In this document: positions 7,677-15,375 of the stretch, one piece after another
Layout: every line of letters starts with the position of its first letter
Position numbering within the stretch: the stretch's first letter is position 1
NCBI GenBank assembly: GCA_964654995.1
Contig: CAZZKF010000057.1
Coordinates: 1 to 16,564 of the forward strand
Source of the DNA: CAZZKF01 sp964654995
Lineage (GTDB): Bacteria; Pseudomonadota; Alphaproteobacteria; CAZZKF01
Direction: 5' to 3'
DNA: 16,564 nucleotides
The notes under the pieces: model-generated
Told to the model about the DNA's origin: nothing
What the model saw: only the letters and a program-made list of their open reading frames with translations
Database searches by the model: none
Made by a program: the position numbers and the translations under genes

Positions 7677-9095
7677 TCACACCGCGCGCAACCGTGCCGG
7701 GCGCCGCGCTGTCAGCGGCAGGGCCACCGCCTCGCCGGTCAGGGCGCCCAAAAAGTCGTCGCGCCAGCGGTGAATGGTGTCTCGACGCAGGGAGACCATC
7801 ATCCGGGCCCAGCGCGCCCGGCGCTCGCCTGTGTCCATCTCGAAGCCGCGGCGGATGGCGTCTGCCACTTCGCCGATATCGTGAGGGTTGACGATCAGCG
7901 CGCCGTCGAGCTGATGGGCGGCGCCGGCGAATTTGGACAGCACCAGGACACCCGGGTCGTCCGGGTCCTGGGCGGCGACATACTCCTTGGCCACCAGGTT
8001 CATGCCGTCATATAGCGGTGTGACCAGGCCGATGCGGGCGACCCGCAACAGGCCGGCCAGGGCCTCGCGGCCATAGGCCTTGTTGACATAGCGCACCGGC
8101 ACCCAGTCGAAGTCGGCATAGCGGCCGTTGATGTGCCCGCAGGCGCGCTCCAGCTCCTGGCGAATCTCGGTGTACTCGGGCACGTCGGAGCGCGACGGCG
8201 AGGCGATCTGCAGCATCGAGACCCGGCCGCGCAATGCGGCGTGGCGCTCGAGCAGCAGCTCGAACGCCTGCAGGCGCTGCGGCAGCCCCTTGCTGTAATC
8301 CAGCCGGTCGACGCCAACCACCAGGTCGCGTCCGTGCAGGCTGTCCTTCATGCGCCGCGCCAGCTTGCGCCCGCCGGACGAGACCGCCAGCCGGGCAAAG
8401 TGGTCGGGGTCGATGCCGATCGGGAAGACACCGGTGCGTACCTGATGGGTCCCGACCCGGGCGGTGCCGGCCGACGATACCGAGCCGCCGAGCTCGCGGA
8501 TCACGTAATCGCAAAAGGCGCGGTGATGGGATTCGGTCTGAAAGCCGATCAGGTCATAGGCGAACAGCTTGCGTACCAGCCCGTCGTGTCCGGGCAGGGC
8601 ACTGAGAATTTCACGCACCGGGAAGGGAATGTGCAGAAAAAAGCCGATCCGTCCCTGATGGCCGTGGGCGCGCAGGCGCTCGCCCAAAGGGATCAGGTGG
8701 TAATCATGCACCCAGACAATGTCATCGGGCTCGATCAGGGCGCCGAGATGACGGGCGAAACGGTCGTTGACCTGGTGGTAGATGCGGCGAAAGCCGTCGT
8801 CGAAGGTGGCGAGATCGACACGATAATGAAACACCGGCCAAAGCGTGCGGTTGGCGTAGCCGCAGTAATATTCTTCGTATTCGCGGCGCGACAGATCGAG
8901 GGTCGCATATGAGATGCCGTCGCTGGTCACCACCGTCGGCTTGTTCGACGCCTCGGGCGCCGCCTTGCCGTTCCAGCCGAACCACATCCCGCCCTCGCGC
9001 GCCAGGGCCAGCTTCAGCCCGATCGCCAGGCCGCCGGCGCTGGCGGTCGTATCGGGTGGTGGAACCCGGTTCGATACGATGACCAGCCTGCCCAC
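7677..9095 (-). CDS. otsA: Alpha,alpha-trehalose-6-phosphate synthase (GT20)
   Basis: OtsA, 472 residues, transfers glucose from UDP-glucose to glucose-6-phosphate to make trehalose-6-phosphate. All active-site positions known from the E. coli enzyme have counterparts: R10, the GG loop at 21-22, W41, Y77, W86, D131 ('WVHDYHL'), R264 and K269 ('GVDRLDYSKG'), D363 ('LYDGMNLVAKE') and E371. Length is standard for a stand-alone synthase with no fused phosphatase. Translation starts at GTG 9095 with AGGGAGA at the right distance. Upstream is glk, 152 nt away, with a candidate promoter in the gap. The partner phosphatase otsB is encoded divergently beyond the GH15 gene rather than adjacent. Confidence 0.97.
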   Translation of the reverse strand: MGRLVIVSNRVPPPDTTASAGGLAIGLKLALAREGGMWFGWNGKAAPEASNKPTVVTSDGISYATLDLSRREYEEYYCGYANRTLWPVFHYRVDLATFDDGFRRIYHQVNDRFARHLGALIEPDDIVWVHDYHLIPLGERLRAHGHQGRIGFFLHIPFPVREILSALPGHDGLVRKLFAYDLIGFQTESHHRAFCDYVIRELGGSVSSAGTARVGTHQVRTGVFPIGIDPDHFARLAVSSGGRKLARRMKDSLHGRDLVVGVDRLDYSKGLPQRLQAFELLLERHAALRGRVSMLQIASPSRSDVPEYTEIRQELERACGHINGRYADFDWVPVRYVNKAYGREALAGLLRVARIGLVTPLYDGMNLVAKEYVAAQDPDDPGVLVLSKFAGAAHQLDGALIVNPHDIGEVADAIRRGFEMDTGERRARWARMMVSLRRDTIHRWRDDFLGALTGEAVALPLTARRPARLRAV

Positions 9096-9130
9096 AACGT
9101 CTCCCTTGCCTCGGCGGACGGACCAGGGGG

Positions 9131-9142
9131 CTTGGGCCCAAG
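9131..9142. repeat. 12-bp perfect palindrome in the otsA leader
   Basis: CTTGGGCCCAAG is perfectly self-complementary and lies 36 nt upstream of the otsA GTG, inside the predicted transcribed leader. It could be an operator half-site pair or a short RNA hairpin. Its size is close to what chance gives in G+C-rich DNA, so the call is weak. Confidence 0.3.
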
Positions 9143-9225
9143 GCGGAATAGGTGCCCGGGAAAACCGACCTCCGCTGGGTCCGTCGGCGTCTCCTGCCCG
9201 AATACGGCTCGGCTGTTACAGTTTG

Positions 9226-9253
9226 AATATAGGAGCCGAAGGCGCGGTTACAA
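9226..9253 (-). promoter_or_regulatory. otsA: Candidate promoter of otsA
   Basis: On the minus strand -35 TTGTAA (9248-9253), a 16-bp spacer and -10 TATATT (9226-9231, five of six) precede otsA. The -35 overlaps the glk TAA stop. The start point would be near 9219, leaving a long leader of about 125 nt. This would let otsA be expressed independently of the GH15-glk pair. Confidence 0.45.
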
Positions 9254-10243
9254 TCGGCTCTCGCGATCCAGAAGCCGGGCAAGACCAAGAAGCGCCGGGT
9301 ATTCGGCCCGGATCAGGCAGGTGGCAATGCCGCTCAAATAGGCGCGCATCGACACCCGTGCCTCGAACCGGACGCGGAATTCGGCGCGATCGAACAGCGG
9401 TCCCATACGGGTCAGCACGCCGCCGGTGAGGTAAATGCCGCCGCGTGCCCCGTAACACAGGGCCAGATCGCCGGCGACGCCGCCCAGGAGGCCGGAAAAG
9501 ATCCTCAGGGTCCGGGCCGCCAGTCTGTCATCGCCCGATCCGGCCGCCTCGACCACCGCCCGCGGGCTGGCCGGCGCCTGTCCGGAGACATCGCCCGCCT
9601 GTTCGGCCAGGGCCCGATAAAGCGTCACCAGGCCGGAGCCGGACAGCGCGTGTTCGATGGTTGCCGGTTCCGGACCCTGCGACAGCCGGCTCAACAGCTC
9701 GATCTCGAGCGCGTCGTGAGGAGGCAGCGCGGCATGTCCGGCCTCGCTGGCAAAGGCGCGCCAGGCGTCGGGCTCGCCGCGCCCGGCGGGAACCAGATAG
9801 GCAGCCCCGAAGCCGGTGCCGATTCCCAGCACCGCTTTCGGACCATCGGCGGTCGGCGTTGCCGTGCCGATCACCTCGTAGGCGTCTTCGGGCAACTCGG
9901 GCAGGGCCAGAGCCACCGCTTCGAGATCGTTGATGACGACGAGCTTCGCAAACCCCGCTTGCCGGCGCACCGCGTCGATGGAAAAGGTCCAGGGGTGATT
10001 GGTCAGTCTCACCCGGTCGCCGGTGACCGGCCCGGCAACGGCAATGGCCGCGTGCATCTCCTGATGGTCCTGAGAGTCCAGCTGCCGGGCCGCCAGAAAG
10101 GCGGCAATGGCCTCGCCAAGGCCGGGATGATCGGCGGTGGCGACAACGCTCACCCGGTCCGGCCGGCCATGCGAATCGAGAAGCGCAAACCGGGCATGGG
10201 TGGCGCCGATGTCGGCGACCAGGTGCAGGCGCGGCGCGGCCAT
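9248..10243 (-). CDS. glk: Glucokinase (bacterial ROK-unrelated Glk family)
   Basis: Glucokinase, 331 residues, phosphorylates glucose to glucose-6-phosphate with ATP. The phosphate-1 motif 'DIGATHARFAL' is at 11-21 and 'AVAGPV' at 68-73. The catalytic Asp is D106 in 'VINDLEAVA' and the glucose-binding 'SEAGHAAL' is at 166-173 (E167, H170). The adenosine motif 'YLTGGVL' lies near the C-terminal third. The ATG at 10243 overlaps the TGA stop of the GH15 gene by one base (TGATG), a typical translational coupling junction. A longer in-frame extension to 10330 lies inside the GH15 gene and is rejected. Its coupling to GH15 suggests that it phosphorylates glucose released by that hydrolase. Confidence 0.96.
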   Translation of the reverse strand: MAAPRLHLVADIGATHARFALLDSHGRPDRVSVVATADHPGLGEAIAAFLAARQLDSQDHQEMHAAIAVAGPVTGDRVRLTNHPWTFSIDAVRRQAGFAKLVVINDLEAVALALPELPEDAYEVIGTATPTADGPKAVLGIGTGFGAAYLVPAGRGEPDAWRAFASEAGHAALPPHDALEIELLSRLSQGPEPATIEHALSGSGLVTLYRALAEQAGDVSGQAPASPRAVVEAAGSGDDRLAARTLRIFSGLLGGVAGDLALCYGARGGIYLTGGVLTRMGPLFDRAEFRVRFEARVSMRAYLSGIATCLIRAEYPALLGLARLLDRESRL

Positions 10244-12087
10244 CAGACGATGTCCTCCCAGCGCCGGGTCAGCACCATGGCGCAGTGGATGAGCCCGACC
10301 ATCGAATAGGTCTGCGGATAATTGCCCCACAGTTCGCCGGTCACCGGGTCGATGTCCTCGGACAACAGGCCGAGGTGATTGCGCTGGCTGAGAATGTTGT
10401 CGAAGGCTTCGCGGGCCTTTTCCATGCGCCCGAGCCCGGCCAGCGCCTCGATATACCAGAAGGTGCAGATGTTGAAGGCGACTTCGGGTACGCCGAAATC
10501 GTCGGCTTCGGCATAACGCAGGATGTGGCCGTCGCGCAGCAGCGTTGTCTCGATCTTGTCGACGGTGGCCGCGAAGCGGGGATCATCGGCCGGCAGGAAG
10601 CCGATTTGCGGCATCAACAGCAGCCCGGCATCGACGGCGTCGCCTTCGAAGCGGTCGACATAGGTACCGGTCCGGGCGTTAAACGCGCGCTCGGTGACGG
10701 TGCGGGCGATCTGATCGGCGCGCCGGCGCCACAACGACGCGCGCTCGCGCAGCTCCTCGGCCGGCTGGGCATCTTTCTGGGTATCGGCCAGATGGGCGGC
10801 GATCTTGGCCAGACGATCACAGGCCGCCCAGCACATCATGGCCGACGAGGTATGGACATGACTGCGGGTACGCAGCTCCCACATGCCGGCGTCCGGCTGG
10901 TCATAAACGGCAAAGGCGCGCTCGCCGACTGCCTCGAGGCGGACAAGATCGGCGATGCCCGGCGGGCTGAGCAGGCGCTGGTCGAAAAACGCCTGGGCGG
11001 CGGCGAGAATCGCGCTGCCGTAGGAATCATGCTGGACCTGGGCGTAGGCGGCGTTGCCGGCGCGCACCGGTTTCATGCCACGATAGCCGGCCAGCGAAGT
11101 GATTTCGCGCTCATCGAGGGTGCGCTCCAGCCCGACACCATAGACCGGCTGCAGGCGGCCGTCGTCGGAGGCCGAGATGATGTTGATCAGATATTTGAGG
11201 TAGTCCTCCATGGTGCCGATGGAGCTCAGGCGATTGAGCGCCCGGACCACAAAGAAGGCGTCGCGCAGCCAGCAGAAACGGTAATCCCAGTTGCGCCCGC
11301 TGTCCGGGCTTTCCGGGATCGAGGTGGTCATGGCGGCGACAATCGCCCCGGTTTCCTCGAAGCTGCACAGCTTCAGCGTGATCGCCGCCCGGATCACCAC
11401 GTCCTGCCACTCCAAGGGCAGGGCGAGCTGGCGCGCGTAATAGCGCCAGTAGCTGCGCGTCTGTTCGAAAAAATGGCGGCCGGCCTCGTGGATGGGGCGG
11501 GTGAAGGTCTCGTCGGGCCCGAGGATCAGGGTCAGCGTGTCGTGGAGATGAAAGGGGGTTTCCTCGAGCACATAGGCGAGCGGCGCATTGGTCGTGAGGC
11601 GCAGGGTCAGCCCGGTGCCGACATAGCGGATATGGTTGCTGCCGTGGGTGATCTGGGGCCGGGTGGCGCCGTATTCGAAGGTCGGGCGCAGGCGGATGCG
11701 CACCCGCGGCGAACCCTCGAGCGGGCGGACGATCCGAACGATCATGGTCGGCCGGAACATGCGGCCGAGCTGGCCGAATCGCGGCGCGAAATCGGTGATC
11801 TCGATGGCGCCGCCGTGGCGGTCGTAAAGGCGGGTGACAAGAATCGCCGTATTCGACAGATAGCTTTGTTCACTGCCGGCGAAATCCTCGATCTCGATGG
11901 CGTAGAAGCCGTGCGTCTCCTTCCCGTTGCCATCCTCCGGGGGTGCTTCGCTGGTGTCGTTCAGCAGTTCGTTGAACACCGGATCGCCGTCGAAGCGCGG
12001 CAGGCAGCACCAGACGCATCGCGCCCGGGCATCGATCAGGGCGCCGAACGAGCAGTTGCCGATCACCCCGAGATCAAGATTGACCAT
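10243..12087 (-). CDS. Glycoside hydrolase family 15 protein (trehalase- or glucoamylase-like)
   Basis: 614 residues without a signal peptide, so cytosolic. An N-terminal beta-sandwich-type region (about 1-215) precedes the (alpha/alpha)6 barrel. GH15 signatures include 'NWDYRFCWLRDA' (266-277) and 'GYRGMKPVRAGNAAYAQVQHD' split over 334-354. The catalytic acid is expected at E404 in 'GMWELR' and the base at E577 in 'LLSEDIDP', followed by 'GNYPQTYS'. Stand-alone bacterial GH15 proteins of this type include mycobacterial trehalases and glucoamylases; sequence alone does not separate them. The context (glk coupled, then otsA, with otsB divergent) favours trehalose hydrolysis. The ATG at 12087 has AAGGATC just upstream. 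An open frame continues to 12312 but lacks conserved content. Confidence 0.93.
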   Translation of the reverse strand: MVNLDLGVIGNCSFGALIDARARCVWCCLPRFDGDPVFNELLNDTSEAPPEDGNGKETHGFYAIEIEDFAGSEQSYLSNTAILVTRLYDRHGGAIEITDFAPRFGQLGRMFRPTMIVRIVRPLEGSPRVRIRLRPTFEYGATRPQITHGSNHIRYVGTGLTLRLTTNAPLAYVLEETPFHLHDTLTLILGPDETFTRPIHEAGRHFFEQTRSYWRYYARQLALPLEWQDVVIRAAITLKLCSFEETGAIVAAMTTSIPESPDSGRNWDYRFCWLRDAFFVVRALNRLSSIGTMEDYLKYLINIISASDDGRLQPVYGVGLERTLDEREITSLAGYRGMKPVRAGNAAYAQVQHDSYGSAILAAAQAFFDQRLLSPPGIADLVRLEAVGERAFAVYDQPDAGMWELRTRSHVHTSSAMMCWAACDRLAKIAAHLADTQKDAQPAEELRERASLWRRRADQIARTVTERAFNARTGTYVDRFEGDAVDAGLLLMPQIGFLPADDPRFAATVDKIETTLLRDGHILRYAEADDFGVPEVAFNICTFWYIEALAGLGRMEKAREAFDNILSQRNHLGLLSEDIDPVTGELWGNYPQTYSMVGLIHCAMVLTRRWEDIV

Positions 12088-12347
12088 GATCCTTGGCTCC
12101 GTTACCGACCGTTCTTGCCATGCTTGCGAATGACCATTGCCGGCCGATGAAAGGCCGGAAGCGAGTTCCCAAACCTTAGAGCATTGTGGGCAGTGTTGAA
12201 ATAACTTGCGCAGGCCGCGGTGACCTGGCGCGAATGATCGTGGGGCCGGAAAACAAGACCGTGATCCGGGCGCGGAAAATGGACTAGATTGACCCCGGCA
12301 ACAGCCGAGCAACAGGGCGCTGCATGCGCCGTCGTGGAGAGTGCAGG
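12088..12347. other. Divergent intergenic region between GH15 and otsB
   Basis: About 260 bp without a convincing protein gene. It must hold the divergent promoters for GH15-glk (minus) and otsB (plus), but I found no strong sigma70 pair and no clear EcfG-type GGAAC/CGTT pair. It contains a G+C-rich hairpin, CCGGCC (12140-12145) and GGCCGG (12153-12158) with a 7-nt loop, 53 bp upstream of the GH15 ATG. A weak TAGATT at 12285-12290 could be a -10 toward otsB. Confidence 0.5.
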
Positions 12348-13532
12348 GTGGACAAGCCAGTGATTGCTGCCGGCCGGTTCGATCTGGTGATCCTGGCAGG
12401 CAACGTTGATGCCGGTGCTGCCGATCTGGGGGCGCGCCTTGCGCGCGTTGGCCTTCCTCTTGCCGAGGTGCCGCCGGGCGATGCGGCCGCCGGCCCGCCG
12501 GGGTCCTTTCTGGAGGCGGTGCGGCGCCGGGGCATCTTGCCGGACCGGGCGGCGGTGATTGCCGGCTCGGTGGCGAGCGTATCGGTTGCGTGCTCGGCCG
12601 GTTTTGGCCTGGTCATCGGCATCGATCGCGCCGGAGCCGGCGAGGATCTCATTGACCACGGGGCCGATGTCGTGGTCAGTGATCTCGCGCAGATCGAGGT
12701 CCGCGACCTGGCCTGCGCGCTCTCTGACTTTGCCGCGATCGCGCGGGTTCTGGGCGTTGGGCCGGTGGGCATCTTTCTTGATTACGACGGCACCCTGACA
12801 CCGATTGTCGAGCGTCCCCAGGACGCCCGACTGTCGCCGGCCATGCGGGACCGTCTGGATCGCCTGGCACGGTACTTTCCGGTGGCCATCGTCAGCGGTC
12901 GCGACGTCGAGACCATCCGGCGTCTGGTGGGTCTCGACGGGCTCACATATGCCGGCGAGCATGGCTTCGACATCGCACTTGCCGACGGCCGGCGCATCGT
13001 CCCCGAGGGCAGGGAAACGGCCGCCCCGGCGATTGAGAGCATCGCCGACGCGCTGACCGCCCGCCTCGCCGATATCGACGGTGTGCTGCTGGAGCGCAAG
13101 CGGTTTTCCCTGGCGGTCCATTACCGGCGGGTGGCCGCGGCGCATGTCGATCACGTTCGCCAGATCGTGCGCCATGCGGCGGCGCAGCACCCGGAGGTGC
13201 GGGTGCTTTCCGGCAAGCGGGTCGAGGAGGTTCAGCCACGCACCGACTGGGACAAGGGCAAGGCCGTCGACTGGCTGCGACAAACCTGGCTGCCGGCCGG
13301 TGCCACCGTCCTGTTCGTCGGTGACGACACCACTGACGAGGACGTCTTTCGCAGGCTGGGCGATGGTGATGTCGGCATCCTTGTCCGTGATCAGCCGCGC
13401 CCGACCGCCGCCCGCTTCCGCCTCGACGGGGTGGCGCAAGTGGCCGCCTTTCTCGATCGATTGACCGAGCTCACACCAACAACGACCACAAGCGCGATCC
13501 CTTCTGCCCGCAGCCCGCAGGCCGGCGACTGA
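12348..13532 (+). CDS. otsB: Trehalose-6-phosphate phosphatase with N-terminal degenerate HAD domain
   Basis: OtsB dephosphorylates trehalose-6-phosphate to trehalose. From GTG 12348 it has 394 residues. The catalytic C-terminal HAD domain starts near 140: 'FLDYDGTL' with nucleophile D145 and D147, 'VSGRD' (182-186), 'GEHGF' (203-207), 'LAVHYR' (255-260), 'DWDKGKAV' (300-307) and 'GDDTTDED' (325-332). An extra ~130-residue N-terminal domain resembles a beta-phosphoglucomutase-type HAD ('GFGLVIGIDRAGAGEDLIDHGADVVVSDL', split over 85-113). However, its DxD nucleophile motif is replaced by 'ILAGNVDA'. This layout matches mycobacterial OtsB2. GTG 12348 has GGAG 8 nt upstream; ATG 12324 is in frame but lacks a ribosome site. 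The gene is divergent from GH15-glk-otsA. Confidence 0.94.
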   Translation: MDKPVIAAGRFDLVILAGNVDAGAADLGARLARVGLPLAEVPPGDAAAGPPGSFLEAVRRRGILPDRAAVIAGSVASVSVACSAGFGLVIGIDRAGAGEDLIDHGADVVVSDLAQIEVRDLACALSDFAAIARVLGVGPVGIFLDYDGTLTPIVERPQDARLSPAMRDRLDRLARYFPVAIVSGRDVETIRRLVGLDGLTYAGEHGFDIALADGRRIVPEGRETAAPAIESIADALTARLADIDGVLLERKRFSLAVHYRRVAAAHVDHVRQIVRHAAAQHPEVRVLSGKRVEEVQPRTDWDKGKAVDWLRQTWLPAGATVLFVGDDTTDEDVFRRLGDGDVGILVRDQPRPTAARFRLDGVAQVAAFLDRLTELTPTTTTSAIPSARSPQAGD

Positions 13533-13557
13533 GCCCTGGCAAGCCCGCACTCGCAGC

Positions 13558-14682
13558 TCAGGCGGCGGCCGTCTCGGCCGGGGCTTCGCGAATCCGGAAG
13601 CGCTCGTCAAGAGCGGCCAGCCGGTCGACGACGCCGGTGTACTCGAGCTCCGACATCGGCAGCATGGCGGCCCCGAACACGCCCTGGCGGCGCATTTCGA
13701 TGGTCTTTTCGGCGACGTGATCGCGCACCGTATCCCAGAACGGATGGGCGAAGGCGTCCTCGGGCCCGGTGAGTACGCCGCGGTGGATGGAGAAGGCGGC
13801 GCAACTGACCACCGGCGGGCCGTCGAAGAAGCTCACCGAGGCGTTGAGCGGCACCGGCATCAGCGGCAGGTTGTGGGAGCCGCGCATGCCGCCGGCGACA
13901 TAATGGCCGATGTGATAGGGCGCGAGAATCTCGCCGGTCGCCGGGAAGTTCATCTGGGCCCGTACGATCATCACCGGGTCGTCCTTGCCGGTGTATTTTC
14001 CGGCGATGTTGTGAAGCCGCGAGGTCGCTACCGCCACTGCCTGCTCGCCGGTGGCCCGCGACCAGATGGACTCGATGACGTAGCGCTCGGGATCGCGCAG
14101 CAGCGCGGCGATGTCGTAGATGTCTTCCGGCGTGCTGAGCTCGATCACCCGGTCGGCCTCGGCGTGGCTGACGTCGAGGATGACAAAGCGGAAGCCCTTG
14201 CCCAGGTTGGCCGAGAGAATGAGCCCCGGTGTCGTCATCACGTCGGCAAAGGTCAGGAACAGGGGCAGATTGAAGGCCCCGGGGTCGGTCTTGTCGGCAG
14301 CAAGGAACAGGAACGGCTCGCTGGGCCGCTCGTCAATCTGGATTTCGGCAACCGCCGGGCCCATGCCCCGCACATTGCCTGAAAACGCGTCCTTGAGCAG
14401 GTCCTGGCCGGCACCGTAAAGTCCTTGCGATTTCGCGACTTCGGTGCCTTCGACGAAGGCATCCCAGGCGAGCCTGTGGATGCGGTCATCGCCGGGCCCG
14501 CGCTCATGGGTCATCAGGATCGCGATGTCGTCCCCGGTCGAGCTGATGTAGCTGTCGATGATCAGGTCGCGCCCTTCGGTGCGCACGTGGCTGCGCACCG
14601 TCTCGACGAGCGGGTCCGAGGGCCGGATGTGGCCGCCGATGGAGCCGATATCGGCCTTTATGACACTGATTGTGATCGCCAT
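13558..14682 (-). CDS. Bifunctional fructose-1,6-bisphosphate aldolase/phosphatase (archaeal type, FBPase class V)
   Basis: A 374-residue enzyme of the FBPA/P family. Family members condense dihydroxyacetone phosphate and glyceraldehyde-3-phosphate and then remove the C1 phosphate, giving fructose-6-phosphate in one protein. All key residues are visible: D11 and H18 ('KADIGSIGGH'), D51-D52, Q93 ('GLYGAGQD'), D130-K131 ('ADKTDPGAFNLP'), and 'GKYTGKDDPV' with Y230, Schiff-base K233, D234 and D235. 'GGMRGSHNLPLMPV' and 'FFDGPPVV' are further signatures. The length is standard. The ATG at 14682 has a very strong GGAGGGAAAGA ribosome site; the in-frame extension upstream is unconserved. It is convergent with otsB (25-bp gap). 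It would supply hexose phosphate for the trehalose genes. The family is mainly archaeal and from scattered thermophilic or anaerobic bacteria, so its presence here is notable. Confidence 0.95.
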   Translation of the reverse strand: MAITISVIKADIGSIGGHIRPSDPLVETVRSHVRTEGRDLIIDSYISSTGDDIAILMTHERGPGDDRIHRLAWDAFVEGTEVAKSQGLYGAGQDLLKDAFSGNVRGMGPAVAEIQIDERPSEPFLFLAADKTDPGAFNLPLFLTFADVMTTPGLILSANLGKGFRFVILDVSHAEADRVIELSTPEDIYDIAALLRDPERYVIESIWSRATGEQAVAVATSRLHNIAGKYTGKDDPVMIVRAQMNFPATGEILAPYHIGHYVAGGMRGSHNLPLMPVPLNASVSFFDGPPVVSCAAFSIHRGVLTGPEDAFAHPFWDTVRDHVAEKTIEMRRQGVFGAAMLPMSELEYTGVVDRLAALDERFRIREAPAETAAA

Positions 14683-14702
14683 TCTTTCCCTCCTGTCATG
14701 GG

Positions 14703-14716
14703 CCGGACTGGTCCGG
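14703..14716. repeat. Inverted repeat in the aldolase/phosphatase leader
   Basis: CCGGAC and GTCCGG are separated by TG, and the outer bases extend pairing by a wobble and one further pair. It lies 20 bp upstream of the ATG of the FBP aldolase/phosphatase, just ahead of the ribosome site. It could be an operator or, in RNA, a hairpin near the start. Confidence 0.4.
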
Positions 14717-14910
14717 TCGAAACGGATCGATATGGCATCCCTCTGCGCTCCGGATGCACGGGCGCCGCCCTGATTGCCAGGGCGCGCTGTAATTCGGGAC
14801 GGGGCTGGATAGTCACATGCGCCGGTCTCAGCCTGGCGCAAGCACAAGACGACACCGGAGCCGGAGGGTGCCCCGTCACGATTTTCTTTTTTTCCGATGC
14901 TTCATTTCTA

Positions 14911-14922
14911 GCCGATATCGGC
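14911..14922. repeat. 12-bp perfect palindrome
   Basis: GCCGATATCGGC is self-complementary and sits next to an AT-rich stretch, with a second inverted repeat (TTGAC/GTCAA, 14933-14946) 11 bp further on. Both lie in the long gap upstream of the aldolase/phosphatase and are operator-like in size. Nothing links them to a known regulator. Confidence 0.35.
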
Positions 14923-15297
14923 GTTTCCGGCGTTGACTGAGGTCAAGTGAGCAGGGCGTGAATGCTGCTGTGCAACCGGAAAACCGGCAACCGGACAATC
15001 GCCGCGGGCAAAACCGCTCACGGGATCTTGATCCGCCGTCACCGCGGTTCACGAAACGCGATCGTCGGTGGTCTTGGGGGCAGCGGTCAAAGCGTCCGGA
15101 ATCGCCGGGAACCTTGCGATTTCCCTGTCGCCGGAGCCTCACCACAACGTCACGCCGGTTGACCGGTGTTGATTGGTTTGGCGCCGCGCCCGGCTCTATG
15201 CTTGAACTCAGGATAGCCGCTCCTTTTCCCTGCCGTTCGGCGCCATAAGCCGCTTCCCCCAACGGGAACGTCGGGGAAACCCCAAGGAGACAGCAAC

Positions 15298-15375
15298 ATG
15301 ATCACCAATATTGTTTCGGTTTCCCTTTCTTTTGCCTTGTTTGCCGGCATGGTGCCGATCAATGTCTGGTACTAG
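15298..15375 (+). CDS. 25-residue hydrophobic mini-protein
   Basis: A tiny reading frame coding for 25 residues, MITNIVSVSLSFALFAGM followed by VPINVWY. It has a strong ribosome site (AAGGAG) 10 nt upstream of ATG 15298. The peptide is almost entirely hydrophobic with a single potential membrane span (about 5-19) and no charged residue. Its stop lies 11 nt inside the next gene, whose ATG at 15362 has no good ribosome site. Ribosomes finishing this frame may therefore feed that start. It may be a genuine small membrane protein or a leader for coupling. I do not recognise a named family. Confidence 0.65.
   Translation: MITNIVSVSLSFALFAGMVPINVWY

Larger units (their letters stand above)
14683..15297. 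other. 615-bp region without a convincing protein gene
   Basis: The open frames here on both strands have no family signature, poor start sites and irregular codon use. Visible elements are an imperfect palindrome CCGGAC-TG-GTCCGG (14703-14716) 20 bp upstream of the aldolase/phosphatase ATG, and a T-rich tract (14882-14893). A perfect GCCGATATCGGC (14911-14922), an inverted repeat TTGAC-TGAG-GTCAA (14933-14946), and three spaced ACCGG units near 14980-15000 are also present. It should hold the promoter of the aldolase/phosphatase and of the plus-strand mini-gene at 15298. I recognised no named RNA in it. Confidence 0.55.

Noticed and set aside
10285..12150. Long open frame on the plus strand (621 codons) opposite GH15
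   Set aside because: It mirrors the GH15 gene, whose catalytic motifs are clear. The antisense product has no recognisable domain, and the frame is open only because of high GC3 in the sense gene.
12088..12347. EcfG-type general stress promoter for the trehalose genes
   Set aside because: A GGAAC occurs on the minus strand near 12165, but no CGTT-like -10 lies 16-17 bp downstream.
12102..13610. 502-codon minus-strand open frame opposite otsB
   Set aside because: otsB motifs are complete on the plus strand. The antisense frame is low-complexity and crosses the divergent promoter region.
15060..15180. Possible SRP RNA, 6S RNA or tmRNA in the long gap
   Set aside because: A stretch with 'GTCCGGAA' resembles the SRP RNA core only superficially; the required flanking tetraloop and stems are not seen.
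14876..15262. 128-codon minus-strand open frame in the long gap
   Set aside because: Arg/Gly/Ser-rich without domains, no ribosome site, and a basic tail produced by the T-rich tract. Overlapping plus-strand frames are equally unconvincing.
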